Assembly (NCBI RefSeq): GCF_900178525.1
Contig: NZ_FXDJ01000008.1
Location: 67,001 to 131,000, forward strand
DNA from: Massilibacteroides vaginae
Lineage (GTDB): Bacteria > Bacteroidota > Bacteroidia > Bacteroidales > Tannerellaceae
Reading direction: 5' to 3'
Length of the DNA stretch: 64,000 nucleotides
This document shows, one piece after another, positions 43,560 through 51,808 of this stretch. Positions within the stretch are counted from its first letter, which is position 1, and each line of letters begins with the position of its first letter. The position numbers were made by a program, and so were the translations under genes. The notes beneath the pieces are model-generated. The model worked only from the letters and a program-made list of their open reading frames with translations. It was not told the origin of the DNA and did no database searches.

Positions 43560-44750
43560 TTATTGATTGTTTATTATATTCTTAATTCTATTTAATGCTT
43601 CCTTTAATTGTTCTTCCTTTGAGCAGAGAGAAATACGTACGTACCTTTCACCCTGACTTCCGAAAATGAAGCCCGGAGTGATGAATACGTTTGCTTCGTA
43701 TAGCACCTTGTCTGCGATTGCTTCACTACTCGCAATGCTTTCCGGAATACGTCCCCAAAGGAACAGTCCGGTTTGTTTTTCGTCGTACACACAACCTAAT
43801 TCATGCATTATCTGCCCTGCCAGATCACGACGGTTAGCGTATACTTTATTCATTTCATCATACCAGGACTTAGGAGCCTTTAAGGCTTCTACAGCGGCAC
43901 ATTGCATAGGCTTAAACTGTCCGGAGTCGATGTTGCTCTTTACCTTTAATATCCATTGCACAAATTGAGCATTTGATGCAAGCATAGCCATACGCCACCC
44001 CGGCATATTATGCGATTTACTCATTGAATTCAGTTCAATACAAATATCTTTAGCTCCCTCCACACTAAGAATACTGAGCGGATTGTCATTGAGAATAAAG
44101 CTGTATGGATTGTCATTACATATCACAATATTATGTCGGCGACCGAAATCAACCAGTTTTTCATACAGCTCCATGCTTGCGTTAGCTCCGGTAGGCATGT
44201 TTGGATAATTTGTCCACATTAGCTTTACACCGGTGAGATCAGTTTGTTCAAGTGCTTCAAAATCAGGTTGCCAATTCAGCTCCTCTTTCAGGTCATAACT
44301 AATGATACGAGCACCTGCCAGATTGCTTACAGAACTATAAGTAGGATAACCCGGATTAGGAACTAACACACCATCTCCTGGATTAAGGAAAGCCAATGAA
44401 ATGTGCAGTATCCCTTCCTTTGATCCGATAAGCGGTTGTATTTCTGTGCGGGAATTTAATTCTACATGGTACCATTCCTTGTACCATTTTGCAAATCCTT
44501 CGCGTAGCTCCGGAATACCTATGTATGGCTGATAACCATGTGTATCTGCTTTTCGTGCTTCCGAACACAATACTTCAATAGCTTCTTGTGACGGTGGCAT
44601 ATCCGGACTTCCCACTCCGAGGTTTATAATTTTTTTGCCGGCGGCATTCAATTCCGCTACTTCTTTTAGCTTTTTAGAGAAATAATATTCCTGCACACTG
44701 TTAACGCGCGACGCCGGAATTATATCACACACTTTGTTGTCCTTCTTCAT
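43560..44750 (-). CDS. Class I/II aminotransferase of the aromatic operon, 396 aa
   Basis: A PLP fold-type I aminotransferase. Motifs: INLGVGSPDMPP, the NYPNMPTGANAS segment with the Asn-Pro-Gly-type loop, and the PLP lysine in SMSKSHNMPGWRMAM (Lys of SKS). C-terminal EANVFITPGFIFGSQGERYVRISLC with the substrate-binding Arg. I chose the ATG at 44750; a GTG two codons earlier is possible. It overlaps pheA by 26 bp. From its place between pheA and tyrA the likely job is final transamination to Phe and Tyr, or prephenate to arogenate. Confidence 0.88.
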   Translation of the reverse strand: MKKDNKVCDIIPASRVNSVQEYYFSKKLKEVAELNAAGKKIINLGVGSPDMPPSQEAIEVLCSEARKADTHGYQPYIGIPELREGFAKWYKEWYHVELNSRTEIQPLIGSKEGILHISLAFLNPGDGVLVPNPGYPTYSSVSNLAGARIISYDLKEELNWQPDFEALEQTDLTGVKLMWTNYPNMPTGANASMELYEKLVDFGRRHNIVICNDNPYSFILNDNPLSILSVEGAKDICIELNSMSKSHNMPGWRMAMLASNAQFVQWILKVKSNIDSGQFKPMQCAAVEALKAPKSWYDEMNKVYANRRDLAGQIMHELGCVYDEKQTGLFLWGRIPESIASSEAIADKVLYEANVFITPGFIFGSQGERYVRISLCSKEEQLKEALNRIKNIINNQ

Positions 44751-45570
44751 ATTCACCTAAAATTTTAAAATCTTTAGTTAAAGGTCTAATCGCATCCAAC
44801 GCTTGTTTATAGCGTGTATAGTCTGTAAATGTAAGGTCAATATAAAAGAGGTATTCCCATTCGCGGCCGATAATAGGTAGGGATTGTATTTTTGAGAGAT
44901 TCATATCGTAAAAGGAGAGAACAGAGAGAACTTTGGACAGGCTGCCGGAAGAGTGAGGTAGTGCAAATACGAGTGAAGATTTGTTTTTATCGACTCCTTG
45001 TAGAAGTTCGTCGGCTGTCCATCGGTCTGCTATAGCAAGGAATCGGGTGAAATTTCGTTTGTTTGTTTCTATTCCTTCGGCAAGGATATTCATTCCATAT
45101 ATTTCGGCAGCCATTTTACCACAGATAGCGGCATGTCCTTTCAGTTTATTTTCTGATATCCATTTCGCACTCATTGCCGTATCTGCTTTCTCTACAACTT
45201 TAGTATGTGGGAGTGTGTTTAAAAAATCCGAACACTGCATAAGGGCAATCGGGTGGGAGTTGACTTCTGTTATATCGTGAATTGTTTCCCCGGGTAATCC
45301 AACCAATGAATGAGAAATACGTAATTTGTATTCTCCTACAATGTCGAAACCACTTTCACGGATAAGTTCATGATTTTGCAGAAGGCTACCTGCAATTGTA
45401 TTCTCTATTGCCATCATTCCCTGAATAGAAGGGTCTTTTTTCATAGTTGTGATCACTTCTTTAAAAGAATTACATCCGATAATCTCAACTTCTTCACCTT
45501 CGTAATAGTTTCGGGCAGCGATATCGTGATACGATCCGGCAATACCCTGAATTGCGATTCTTTTTTTCAT
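44725..45570 (-). CDS. pheA: Prephenate dehydratase, 281 aa
   Basis: Converts prephenate to phenylpyruvate. PDT domain: IAIQGIAGSYHDIAARNYY, MMAIENTIAGSLLQNHELI, and the catalytic T-R-F in NFTRFLAIA. It ends with an ACT domain (SSLVFALPHSSGSLSKVLSVLSFYDMNLSKIQSLPI), so phenylalanine feedback inhibition is likely. I moved the start to 45570 (MKKRIAIQG); a longer frame upstream has no family match. It is the first enzyme gene behind an attenuator with a Phe/Tyr leader peptide. Confidence 0.94.
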   Translation of the reverse strand: MKKRIAIQGIAGSYHDIAARNYYEGEEVEIIGCNSFKEVITTMKKDPSIQGMMAIENTIAGSLLQNHELIRESGFDIVGEYKLRISHSLVGLPGETIHDITEVNSHPIALMQCSDFLNTLPHTKVVEKADTAMSAKWISENKLKGHAAICGKMAAEIYGMNILAEGIETNKRNFTRFLAIADRWTADELLQGVDKNKSSLVFALPHSSGSLSKVLSVLSFYDMNLSKIQSLPIIGREWEYLFYIDLTFTDYTRYKQALDAIRPLTKDFKILGEYEEGQQSV

Positions 45571-45600
45571 ATTCTTTTTCTGTTCTATTCCTATATAGAT

Positions 45601-45633
45601 AAAAAAAAGTCCCGCCACATTGGGCAGGACTTT
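45601..45633 (-). terminator. Attenuator terminator upstream of pheA
   Basis: On the minus strand AAAGTCCTGCC (45633-45623) pairs with GGCGGGACTTT (45616-45606), 11 bp with one G-U pair, and a run of eight T follows (45608-45601). It lies 30 bp before the pheA ATG and 27 bp after the leader peptide stop. This is a full intrinsic terminator located in front of the operon, which is what an attenuator needs. Confidence 0.85.
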
Positions 45634-45727
45634 ATATCTTTTATTGACTCATATTTCTTATCAACACTTTACATATAAATTCCTGCCCTCACTGCTAAAG
45701 TAAAAGTAAAAATAAGAATATGTAAAG
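45622..45727 (-). promoter_or_regulatory. Alternative RNA pairings of the pheA attenuator
   Basis: Region 1, CTTTACATAT (45727-45718), inside the leader codons, is the exact complement of ATATGTAAAG (45676-45667). Region 2, GGGCAGGAATTTATAT (45688-45673), pairs with region 3, ATATAAAGTCCTGCCC (45637-45622), 15 of 16 bases. Region 3 is also the 5' arm of the terminator. Ribosome stalling on Phe/Tyr codons would hide region 1, allow 2-3, and prevent termination; fast translation would leave 3-4. The mechanism is inferred from these pairings. Confidence 0.8.
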
Positions 45728-45741
45728 CTAAATCGAGTCAT
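45661..45741 (-). CDS. Phe/Tyr-rich leader peptide of the pheA operon, 26 aa
   Basis: A short ORF from ATG at 45741 to TGA at 45661. Ten of 26 residues are Phe or Tyr; residues 8-15 read YSYFYFYF, and Phe also occurs at 4 and 6 and Tyr at 23. It begins MTRFSFT and ends NLYVKC. It is followed by an intrinsic terminator and then pheA. The codon run sits where stalling would free the antiterminator. As in other Bacteroidetes genes there is no Shine-Dalgarno; the sequence before the ATG is AT-rich. The peptide itself probably has no function beyond sensing charged tRNA-Phe and tRNA-Tyr. Confidence 0.85.
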   Translation of the reverse strand: MTRFSFTYSYFYFYFSSEGRNLYVKC

Positions 45742-45770
45742 TATTGTCTATTTTGTTTTATTTAATGCGA

Positions 45771-45778
45771 CAAAAGTA
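45771..45778 (-). promoter_or_regulatory. Putative -7 element of the pheA leader
   Basis: TACTTTTG on the minus strand, a full TAnnTTTG match, 29 bp upstream of the leader peptide ATG. No convincing -33 at the standard spacing; the nearest is TTTC at 45805-45802. Confidence 0.4.
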
Positions 45779-45875
45779 ACGCTTTTTTTTAAATATAAAA
45801 CGAAATGCATTCTTTTTTATATTACAACAAAAATAAATTTTATCTATATGTTGAGTTATTGCTGTCAAAAACAGA

Positions 45876-46802
45876 TCATACCACTTTCTGATTGGCTTTA
45901 AGCGAGAGCATTTCTTTTGGTACGGATTTCTTTATCGATTCGATTAATATTTTACCTATTGTGTGGCGTATAAAATCCTTACGTGTTATCAGAACGATCT
46001 CTCTTGTGGGCTTTGGAATGGCAAACGGGCGAACCAGCTTTTTCTGCTCATCACTTAATTGTTTAACTGCTAATTCAGGGATAAAAGTAATTCCGTTACC
46101 ACTTTCAACCATACGCATAAAGGTTTCCATACTTCCAAGTCGATAAGCCGCTTGATGTAGTTTTACTTTATCCATCTGGCAAAAACGCATCAACTGATCT
46201 CTGAAGCAATGCCCTTCATCCAATAACCATAATCGTTCACCATTAATGTCGGAAGTGCGTATTAATTCATTTTTGAATACGTTTTCGTTAGGAGATACGT
46301 ATCCAAAAAATTCCTCATAATATATTGTTTCACCTTGTAGTTGTTGTTCTAAGGGATGAGACGCGATTATTGCCGCATCTATGTCTCCGTTTATCAATGC
46401 TGTAATAGTTGGAGTTGTTTGCATTTCCTGCACTCGAATGTCAAGGTCGGCATGTTCCTCGGCTAATTGTTGAAAGAACCGGGGGAGTAGATAGGGTGCT
46501 ATAGTAGGAAGAACAGAAAGCCTGAATGTGCCTTTTAGTGATTGCTCCTCTTCATTAACTATATCTTTAATTAAAGCCGTTTGTTGCAATACCACACGAG
46601 CCTGATCAATTACTTTCCGTCCCGATGGAGTAGGGCGAACCGGCTGTGTGTTTCGGTCAAATAATTTTATGCCTAATTCATCTTCAAGTTTTTGAATCAT
46701 CATACTTAATGTCGGCTGAGTAACCCGACAATGTTCGGCAGCTTTGGCAAAATGCCTGAATTGATCTACTGCCAGAATATACTCCAATTGTTGAATGTTC
46801 AT
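45876..46802 (-). CDS. oxyR: OxyR-type LysR family regulator, 308 aa
   Basis: A peroxide-sensing transcription factor. N-terminal LysR winged helix (MNIQQLEYILAVDQFRHFAKAAEHCRVTQPTLSMMIQKLE), then the effector domain with the two redox cysteines in LLDEGHCFRDQLMRFC, spaced as Cys199 and Cys208 of E. coli OxyR. The length is normal. It begins within the stop of the upstream HTCS gene (4-bp ATGA overlap), so its translation is coupled to that regulator. It controls peroxide defence genes elsewhere; none is adjacent. Confidence 0.92.
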   Translation of the reverse strand: MNIQQLEYILAVDQFRHFAKAAEHCRVTQPTLSMMIQKLEDELGIKLFDRNTQPVRPTPSGRKVIDQARVVLQQTALIKDIVNEEEQSLKGTFRLSVLPTIAPYLLPRFFQQLAEEHADLDIRVQEMQTTPTITALINGDIDAAIIASHPLEQQLQGETIYYEEFFGYVSPNENVFKNELIRTSDINGERLWLLDEGHCFRDQLMRFCQMDKVKLHQAAYRLGSMETFMRMVESGNGITFIPELAVKQLSDEQKKLVRPFAIPKPTREIVLITRKDFIRHTIGKILIESIKKSVPKEMLSLKANQKVV

Positions 46803-49800
46803 GGTTTGATATTTATCTGTTTTTTAGTTGTAAAATCTTTGGGTAATACCCCGAATTGTTTTTGAAAACATTTTGAAAAATACGAAGGGTTATTAAATCC
46901 TACTAAGTAACATATTTCATTGATTCTATACTCTTTAGTTGACAATAATTCTGCCGCCTTCTTCAATCTTACGAGATGTATCAGTTCATTCGGTGTCATA
47001 TCCGTTAGAACCTTAATCTTGGAAAACAAACCTGATCTGCTGATGCATAGTTGTTCTGCAAGTGCATCAATTGAAAAATCGGTGTTTGAAATATTTTGCT
47101 CAATAATAGAATTTAATTTTGACAAAAACAACTCATCTGCTTTATTTCCTGCGATGCTGTCTAATTTCATAAACGGCATTTCCGAAAATTTCTTTTTTAG
47201 TAATTTTCTTGAATTAAGAAGATTTTCCATTTGAGCTTGAAGCAATTGGATAGAAAAAGGCTTTTCAATATAAGCGTCAGCTCCGGTTTTTATGCTTTCC
47301 ACTTTTGACGTACTGTCAATTTTCGCGGTGAGCAAAATAAATGGAATATGGCTATATAGATAATTTGCTTTTGTTTCTTTACAAAATTCAATCCCATCCA
47401 TGACAGGCATCATGATATCACTGATTATGATATCGAATGATTGCCTACTTAATTGATCAATGCCCTCTTTTCCGTTATGAGTGATGCAGACATTATATGT
47501 TTGATGGAATTTATTATAAAGAAAATTACAAAGATCAATATTGTCTTCAACAATCAATAAAGCAGGTTTATTCTGATCTGCGGTAAAAGGAACTTTTTGC
47601 TCTTCTTCAATTAAATAGGAGTAATCGTTTGTGTCGGTTAACGCATCATCTTTGGACGACGAATTTGTTGTAGAAGCTTGTAGCAGTGGAAGGGTTACCA
47701 TAAAACTTGTTTCTCCCGGTACGCTCGATACATCAATCATACCATGATGAGCTTCCACAAGGAGTTTAACTAAAGATAAACCTAATCCGGTGCCGGGTTT
47801 ATTATTGCCGGTTATTTGATAAAAGGGCTTAAAGATATTCTTTTGTTCACTTTCAGCTATACCATCTCCGTCGTCTGTGATCTTAAGGGTAAACTGTTTG
47901 TCTTTTTCAGCTATTGACATTGATATTTTCCCTTTTGCGTATTTTACGGCATTAGACAATAAATTACTGACCGTTTTAGTATAGGCTTCGGCATCAATCA
48001 TGGCAACTAAATCCGCATTTTTCATAGTGAAGTCAAAGTTAATACCTTTTTTTGTTATCAACGGATGAAATCGATCATAAATACCCTTGGATACAGTATA
48101 TATATTCTGGCGTGAAAAGGTAGGTGTATAGGTACTTTGTTCAGCTTTTCGGAAATCAAGTAACTGATTTACTAAAGTGAGCAGACGTTTGCTGTTTCTG
48201 TCGATAATATTCAAATCAGTTAATGTCGTATCGGCCAACTCCGTGTTTTGTTCCAAAATTTTTTCCAAAGGACCGATAATTAACGAAACCGGTGTTCTGA
48301 TTTCATGCGCCACTTGTGTGAAAAAATTGATTTTGGCATTATACAACTCCTTCTCATTTTCGGCCTGAAGTTTTTTAATTCGAATCTTGTTTTTTTGTTC
48401 AGCTCTTTTACGAATGAAGTAAATCAAGTAAAAGATACTTGACGCACAAAGTAACGCATAGATACAATAAGCCCAGGTGGAACGCCAGAAAGGAGGGAGA
48501 ACACGAATCGTAAGCGTAGTTTCCTCGTCATTCCAAACACCATCATTATTACTGCCTTTCACGCGGAAAATATATTTACCGGCAGGAAGATTTGTATAAG
48601 TGGCTTTGTGTTGGTTCTTTACCAGATTCCAGTCCTTATCAAAACCGTCCAACATATATTTATATTCATTCTTAGTTGGTGCACAATAGCTTAGCGCGGC
48701 ATATTCTATGTTGAAAACGTTTTGCTGATGTGTCAGTGTTAGTTCTTTTGTATATCCTATTGCTTTTTTCAAGTCGCCATCAACTCCGATCTTCAACTCT
48801 TTATTGAAAATCTGAAAGTTTGTTATAACAACCGGAGGTACGTATGTATTACTGTTCAGCGTTTGCGGACATAAGATATTAAACCCGTGGGTAGTTCCCA
48901 GATACATTTTGTTATCCGAACTCAATAGGCTGCCTTTTATTGTAAAATGATCATTTTGAAAACCATCATTGGTGGTAAATATTTTTGTGTGTTTTGTTTC
49001 CGGTGAGAAATAAACAAAACCATTGGAAGTACTCAACCATAATGCGTTCTCATAGCTTATAATGTTACATATTGTCGTACTTGAAATGGTTAATGGCTCA
49101 CGCACAAAACAATTATTTTCTTTATCATAATAACATAAGCCATTATCCGTACCAATCCACAGCCGTTCATTCCGGTCGATACAAAAACAGAAAACTATGT
49201 TATGAGGAATAGATGAGTTGTCTTGTTTATTCAACGTATAATGTTGCCATTCTTCTGTATGCGGATTATATCGATATGCACCACCTCCCCAAGTAGCGAA
49301 CCATAGCATATCATCTTTTTCTTGTATTATATCTAATGTAGTAGTGCCCGTAGATCGTACATGATTGAAATCATCCGTTTCTCTGTTGTAGGTGTTGATT
49401 CCCTGCATAGTGCCGATCCAGATATCTCCTTTGTTATCTTTAAAAATGGAATAAACACTGTTTCCACCAATCGAGCGTTTGTTTTTGCCTTCCGGAAGAT
49501 AGTGTTTGAACTGTTCTGTCGCGATGTCCATCACATTTAATCCTCCGCCGTAAGTTCCTATCCATAACTTTCCCTCATCAACCATCAGCGCGTGTACATT
49601 ATGATAAGAAAGACTGTTTTTGCCGGATACCGGGCGATAGTTCTTAAAACTTCGTGTTTGAGTATTGAAATAACTGAGCCCTCCATCATCCGATCCGATC
49701 CAGATATTACCCGATGGATCTTCACAAAAATTACTTATTATATTTCCGCAAACAGAGTTCTTATAAACTGAATGTGTAAAGCTCTCTATGTAGCCTTTGT

Positions 49801-50857
49801 TAGGTGCGGCGTAGTTCAGTCCTTTATAGTAACCACCTATCCATAAACCACCTTCCCTGTCTTTATAAATCGGATAAATAAACTTGTCCGACAACCCATC
49901 CGCATCTAATTCTGAAGAAGTTATCAATGTATATTCTTCGGACGCCGTATTGAATTCCAACAATCCATCGTCCGACCCGATTAAAAGAACATCAGACTTA
50001 TAGTGTGAAATTGAATGAATATGTGAAATGCCTTTCTCTTTTTTGGGAGAAAGATACGTTTTAACATTTCCGGACTTCGTGTTTAGTTGATACAAACCGT
50101 CTTCCCAACTGCCCAACCATAAGTTTCCTTGCGGATATTCATTTATTGCGTAGATAAAAGAGGAGGGGGTAGGCGTAAACGAATAAGGCAAAAATTGCCT
50201 TTTCTGCTTATCAAACAAATATAACGGATCGGCCAGTGTTCTTGCCGATGCCCATATATTGTCTTCGCTGTCGATAAATAAACTGTAAATGAAGTTTGAT
50301 TTTGCCTCAATATCCGGAACGGAAGGTATTAGTTTAAACTGCATTAATTCATCTTGCTGTTGATCATAAAAGAAAACTCCCTGACCTTCTGTCGAGATCC
50401 AGATGTTCTCCTGCTTATCTTCGATTAGGTGTGAAATACCGGTGGTAATCGAAACTCCTTCTTTTGTGGATTTAGCAAAGAATGAAAAGCTTTCCTGTTC
50501 AGGCGAATATATGTAAACTCCACAATCAGTACCCATCCAAAAGTAATTACGACTGTCTTCAAATATGCTGTTAATGTAATTGGAGCCTATCGAAGTGGAA
50601 TCATCCGCAATGTATTTGAATGTTTTAAAATCAATACCATCAAATCTGGACACACCATTCTCCGTGCCAATCCAGATGAATCCTTGATGATCTTGTGTAA
50701 TACATTGTATAGAATTTGAAGGCAACCCATTAGAAGTACTGAAATGTTTAAACTTGTATTGAGCGGAAAAAGCAGTTGAACCATGTGTTATTCCTACTAC
50801 AAGGATAAACAAATACACGCTGATTCTTAACTTGTTGTAACTGATTTGTGGATTCAT
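46799..50857 (-). CDS. Hybrid two-component system regulator (HTCS), 1352 aa
   Basis: A one-protein sensor and transcription factor, typical of Bacteroidetes glycan loci. Order: signal/membrane segment (residues 1-33), two seven-bladed propellers of Reg_prop repeats (units such as DHQGFIWIGTENGVSRFDG), a Y_Y_Y domain near residue 700, a transmembrane helix (AYCIYALLCASSIFYLIYF), HisKA with His851 in QVAHEIRTPVSLI, HATPase (NLLSNAVKYAKG, GTGLGLSLVK), a receiver with Asp1147 in IISDIMMP and Lys in EKPF, and an AraC-type HTH ending GVLPKDF. I took the ATG at 50857. The sensed ligand is unknown. No susC/susD pair is next to it; the nearest visible carbohydrate genes are the GH127/susC pair 7 kb away. 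Confidence 0.95.
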   Translation of the reverse strand: MNPQISYNKLRISVYLFILVVGITHGSTAFSAQYKFKHFSTSNGLPSNSIQCITQDHQGFIWIGTENGVSRFDGIDFKTFKYIADDSTSIGSNYINSIFEDSRNYFWMGTDCGVYIYSPEQESFSFFAKSTKEGVSITTGISHLIEDKQENIWISTEGQGVFFYDQQQDELMQFKLIPSVPDIEAKSNFIYSLFIDSEDNIWASARTLADPLYLFDKQKRQFLPYSFTPTPSSFIYAINEYPQGNLWLGSWEDGLYQLNTKSGNVKTYLSPKKEKGISHIHSISHYKSDVLLIGSDDGLLEFNTASEEYTLITSSELDADGLSDKFIYPIYKDREGGLWIGGYYKGLNYAAPNKGYIESFTHSVYKNSVCGNIISNFCEDPSGNIWIGSDDGGLSYFNTQTRSFKNYRPVSGKNSLSYHNVHALMVDEGKLWIGTYGGGLNVMDIATEQFKHYLPEGKNKRSIGGNSVYSIFKDNKGDIWIGTMQGINTYNRETDDFNHVRSTGTTTLDIIQEKDDMLWFATWGGGAYRYNPHTEEWQHYTLNKQDNSSIPHNIVFCFCIDRNERLWIGTDNGLCYYDKENNCFVREPLTISSTTICNIISYENALWLSTSNGFVYFSPETKHTKIFTTNDGFQNDHFTIKGSLLSSDNKMYLGTTHGFNILCPQTLNSNTYVPPVVITNFQIFNKELKIGVDGDLKKAIGYTKELTLTHQQNVFNIEYAALSYCAPTKNEYKYMLDGFDKDWNLVKNQHKATYTNLPAGKYIFRVKGSNNDGVWNDEETTLTIRVLPPFWRSTWAYCIYALLCASSIFYLIYFIRKRAEQKNKIRIKKLQAENEKELYNAKINFFTQVAHEIRTPVSLIIGPLEKILEQNTELADTTLTDLNIIDRNSKRLLTLVNQLLDFRKAEQSTYTPTFSRQNIYTVSKGIYDRFHPLITKKGINFDFTMKNADLVAMIDAEAYTKTVSNLLSNAVKYAKGKISMSIAEKDKQFTLKITDDGDGIAESEQKNIFKPFYQITGNNKPGTGLGLSLVKLLVEAHHGMIDVSSVPGETSFMVTLPLLQASTTNSSSKDDALTDTNDYSYLIEEEQKVPFTADQNKPALLIVEDNIDLCNFLYNKFHQTYNVCITHNGKEGIDQLSRQSFDIIISDIMMPVMDGIEFCKETKANYLYSHIPFILLTAKIDSTSKVESIKTGADAYIEKPFSIQLLQAQMENLLNSRKLLKKKFSEMPFMKLDSIAGNKADELFLSKLNSIIEQNISNTDFSIDALAEQLCISRSGLFSKIKVLTDMTPNELIHLVRLKKAAELLSTKEYRINEICYLVGFNNPSYFSKCFQKQFGVLPKDFTTKKQINIKP

Positions 50858-50875
50858 AGATAGAACTAATAAACA

Positions 50876-50883
50876 CAAATATA
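50876..50883 (-). promoter_or_regulatory. Putative -7 element of the HTCS-oxyR operon
   Basis: TATATTTG on the minus strand (TAnnTTTG match), 18 bp upstream of the HTCS ATG. No -33 match. The surrounding region is AT-rich, so a chance match is possible. Confidence 0.25.
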
Positions 50884-51014
50884 TTAATAATATAGATTTT
50901 ATTTATCATCTTTTGGTGTAAAAAGTTCATTTATTAATTCATGTCCTTATGTAGTCTGCGATTACAATAGTATATATTGAGGTTTCAAAACAATTATAAA
51001 ACAAATATATTTTG

Positions 51015-51022
51015 TACTTTTG
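51015..51022 (+). promoter_or_regulatory. Putative -7 element of the glycosyltransferase-pyrC unit
   Basis: TACTTTTG matches TAnnTTTG, 36 bp before the glycosyltransferase ATG in the 201-bp divergent spacer. No clear -33 element. Confidence 0.35.
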
Positions 51023-51058
51023 GTCTTGATTGAATTAACATCTATTATTTGAAAATAT

Positions 51059-51799
51059 ATGTCAGATAGCATTGTGATCATTCCCACATATAATGAAAAA
51101 GAAAATGTGGAAAGTATTATTCGAACTGTATTCGGTCTTGAAAAAGTTTTTAATATCCTGATTATCGATGACGGATCTCCTGACGGAACAGCCGATATCG
51201 TAAAAACGTTGCAGAAGGAATTTCCGGATCGCTTATTTATTATTGAGAGAAAAGGAAAGTTAGGACTTGGTACTGCATATATTTGTGGTTTTAAGTGGGC
51301 GTTGGAACAAGGGTATGAATATGTTTTTGAAATGGATGCCGACTTCAGTCATAACCCGAACGATCTGCCCAAACTGTATGCCGCTTGTGCCGAGCAAGGG
51401 GGTGATGTAGCCGTAGGTTCACGTTATTGCAACGGAGTAAACGTAGTTAACTGGCCGTTAGGGCGAGTGCTTATGTCTTATTACGCATCTACATACGTTC
51501 GCTTTGTTACAGGCATGAAAGTACGCGACACAACTGCTGGGTTTAAATGTTATCGCCGCCAGGTACTTGAAACGATTGATCTTGACCGGATTCACTTTAA
51601 AGGATATGCCTTTCAAATAGAAATGAAATTTACAGCGCATAAATGCGGATTCAAGATTGTAGAAGTACCCATCATTTTTATTAACAGAGTTTTAGGAACA
51701 TCAAAAATGAATTCGTCCATCTTTGGAGAAGCTTTATTTGGCGTTCTTCAACTGAAATGGTGGAGTTTTTTCCGCAAATACCCCCAGAAGCAACAATAA
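51059..51799 (+). CDS. Polyprenol monophosphomannose synthase-like glycosyltransferase family 2, 246 aa
   Basis: A GT-A fold enzyme transferring a sugar from a nucleotide donor to a polyprenyl phosphate. Seen: VIIPTYNEKENVESII, IIDDGSPDGTADIV, the metal motif DADFSHNP, VAVGSRYCNGV, and the DPM1-like C-terminal part GYAFQIEMKFTAHKCGFKIVEVPI. There is no C-terminal membrane domain, matching the short DPM1 class. In Bacteroidales such enzymes may supply lipid-linked sugars for envelope glycans or O-glycosylation. 9 bp before pyrC, so probably co-transcribed with it. Confidence 0.85.
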   Translation: MSDSIVIIPTYNEKENVESIIRTVFGLEKVFNILIIDDGSPDGTADIVKTLQKEFPDRLFIIERKGKLGLGTAYICGFKWALEQGYEYVFEMDADFSHNPNDLPKLYAACAEQGGDVAVGSRYCNGVNVVNWPLGRVLMSYYASTYVRFVTGMKVRDTTAGFKCYRRQVLETIDLDRIHFKGYAFQIEMKFTAHKCGFKIVEVPIIFINRVLGTSKMNSSIFGEALFGVLQLKWWSFFRKYPQKQQ

Positions 51800-51808
51800 A
51801 CACTTAGT

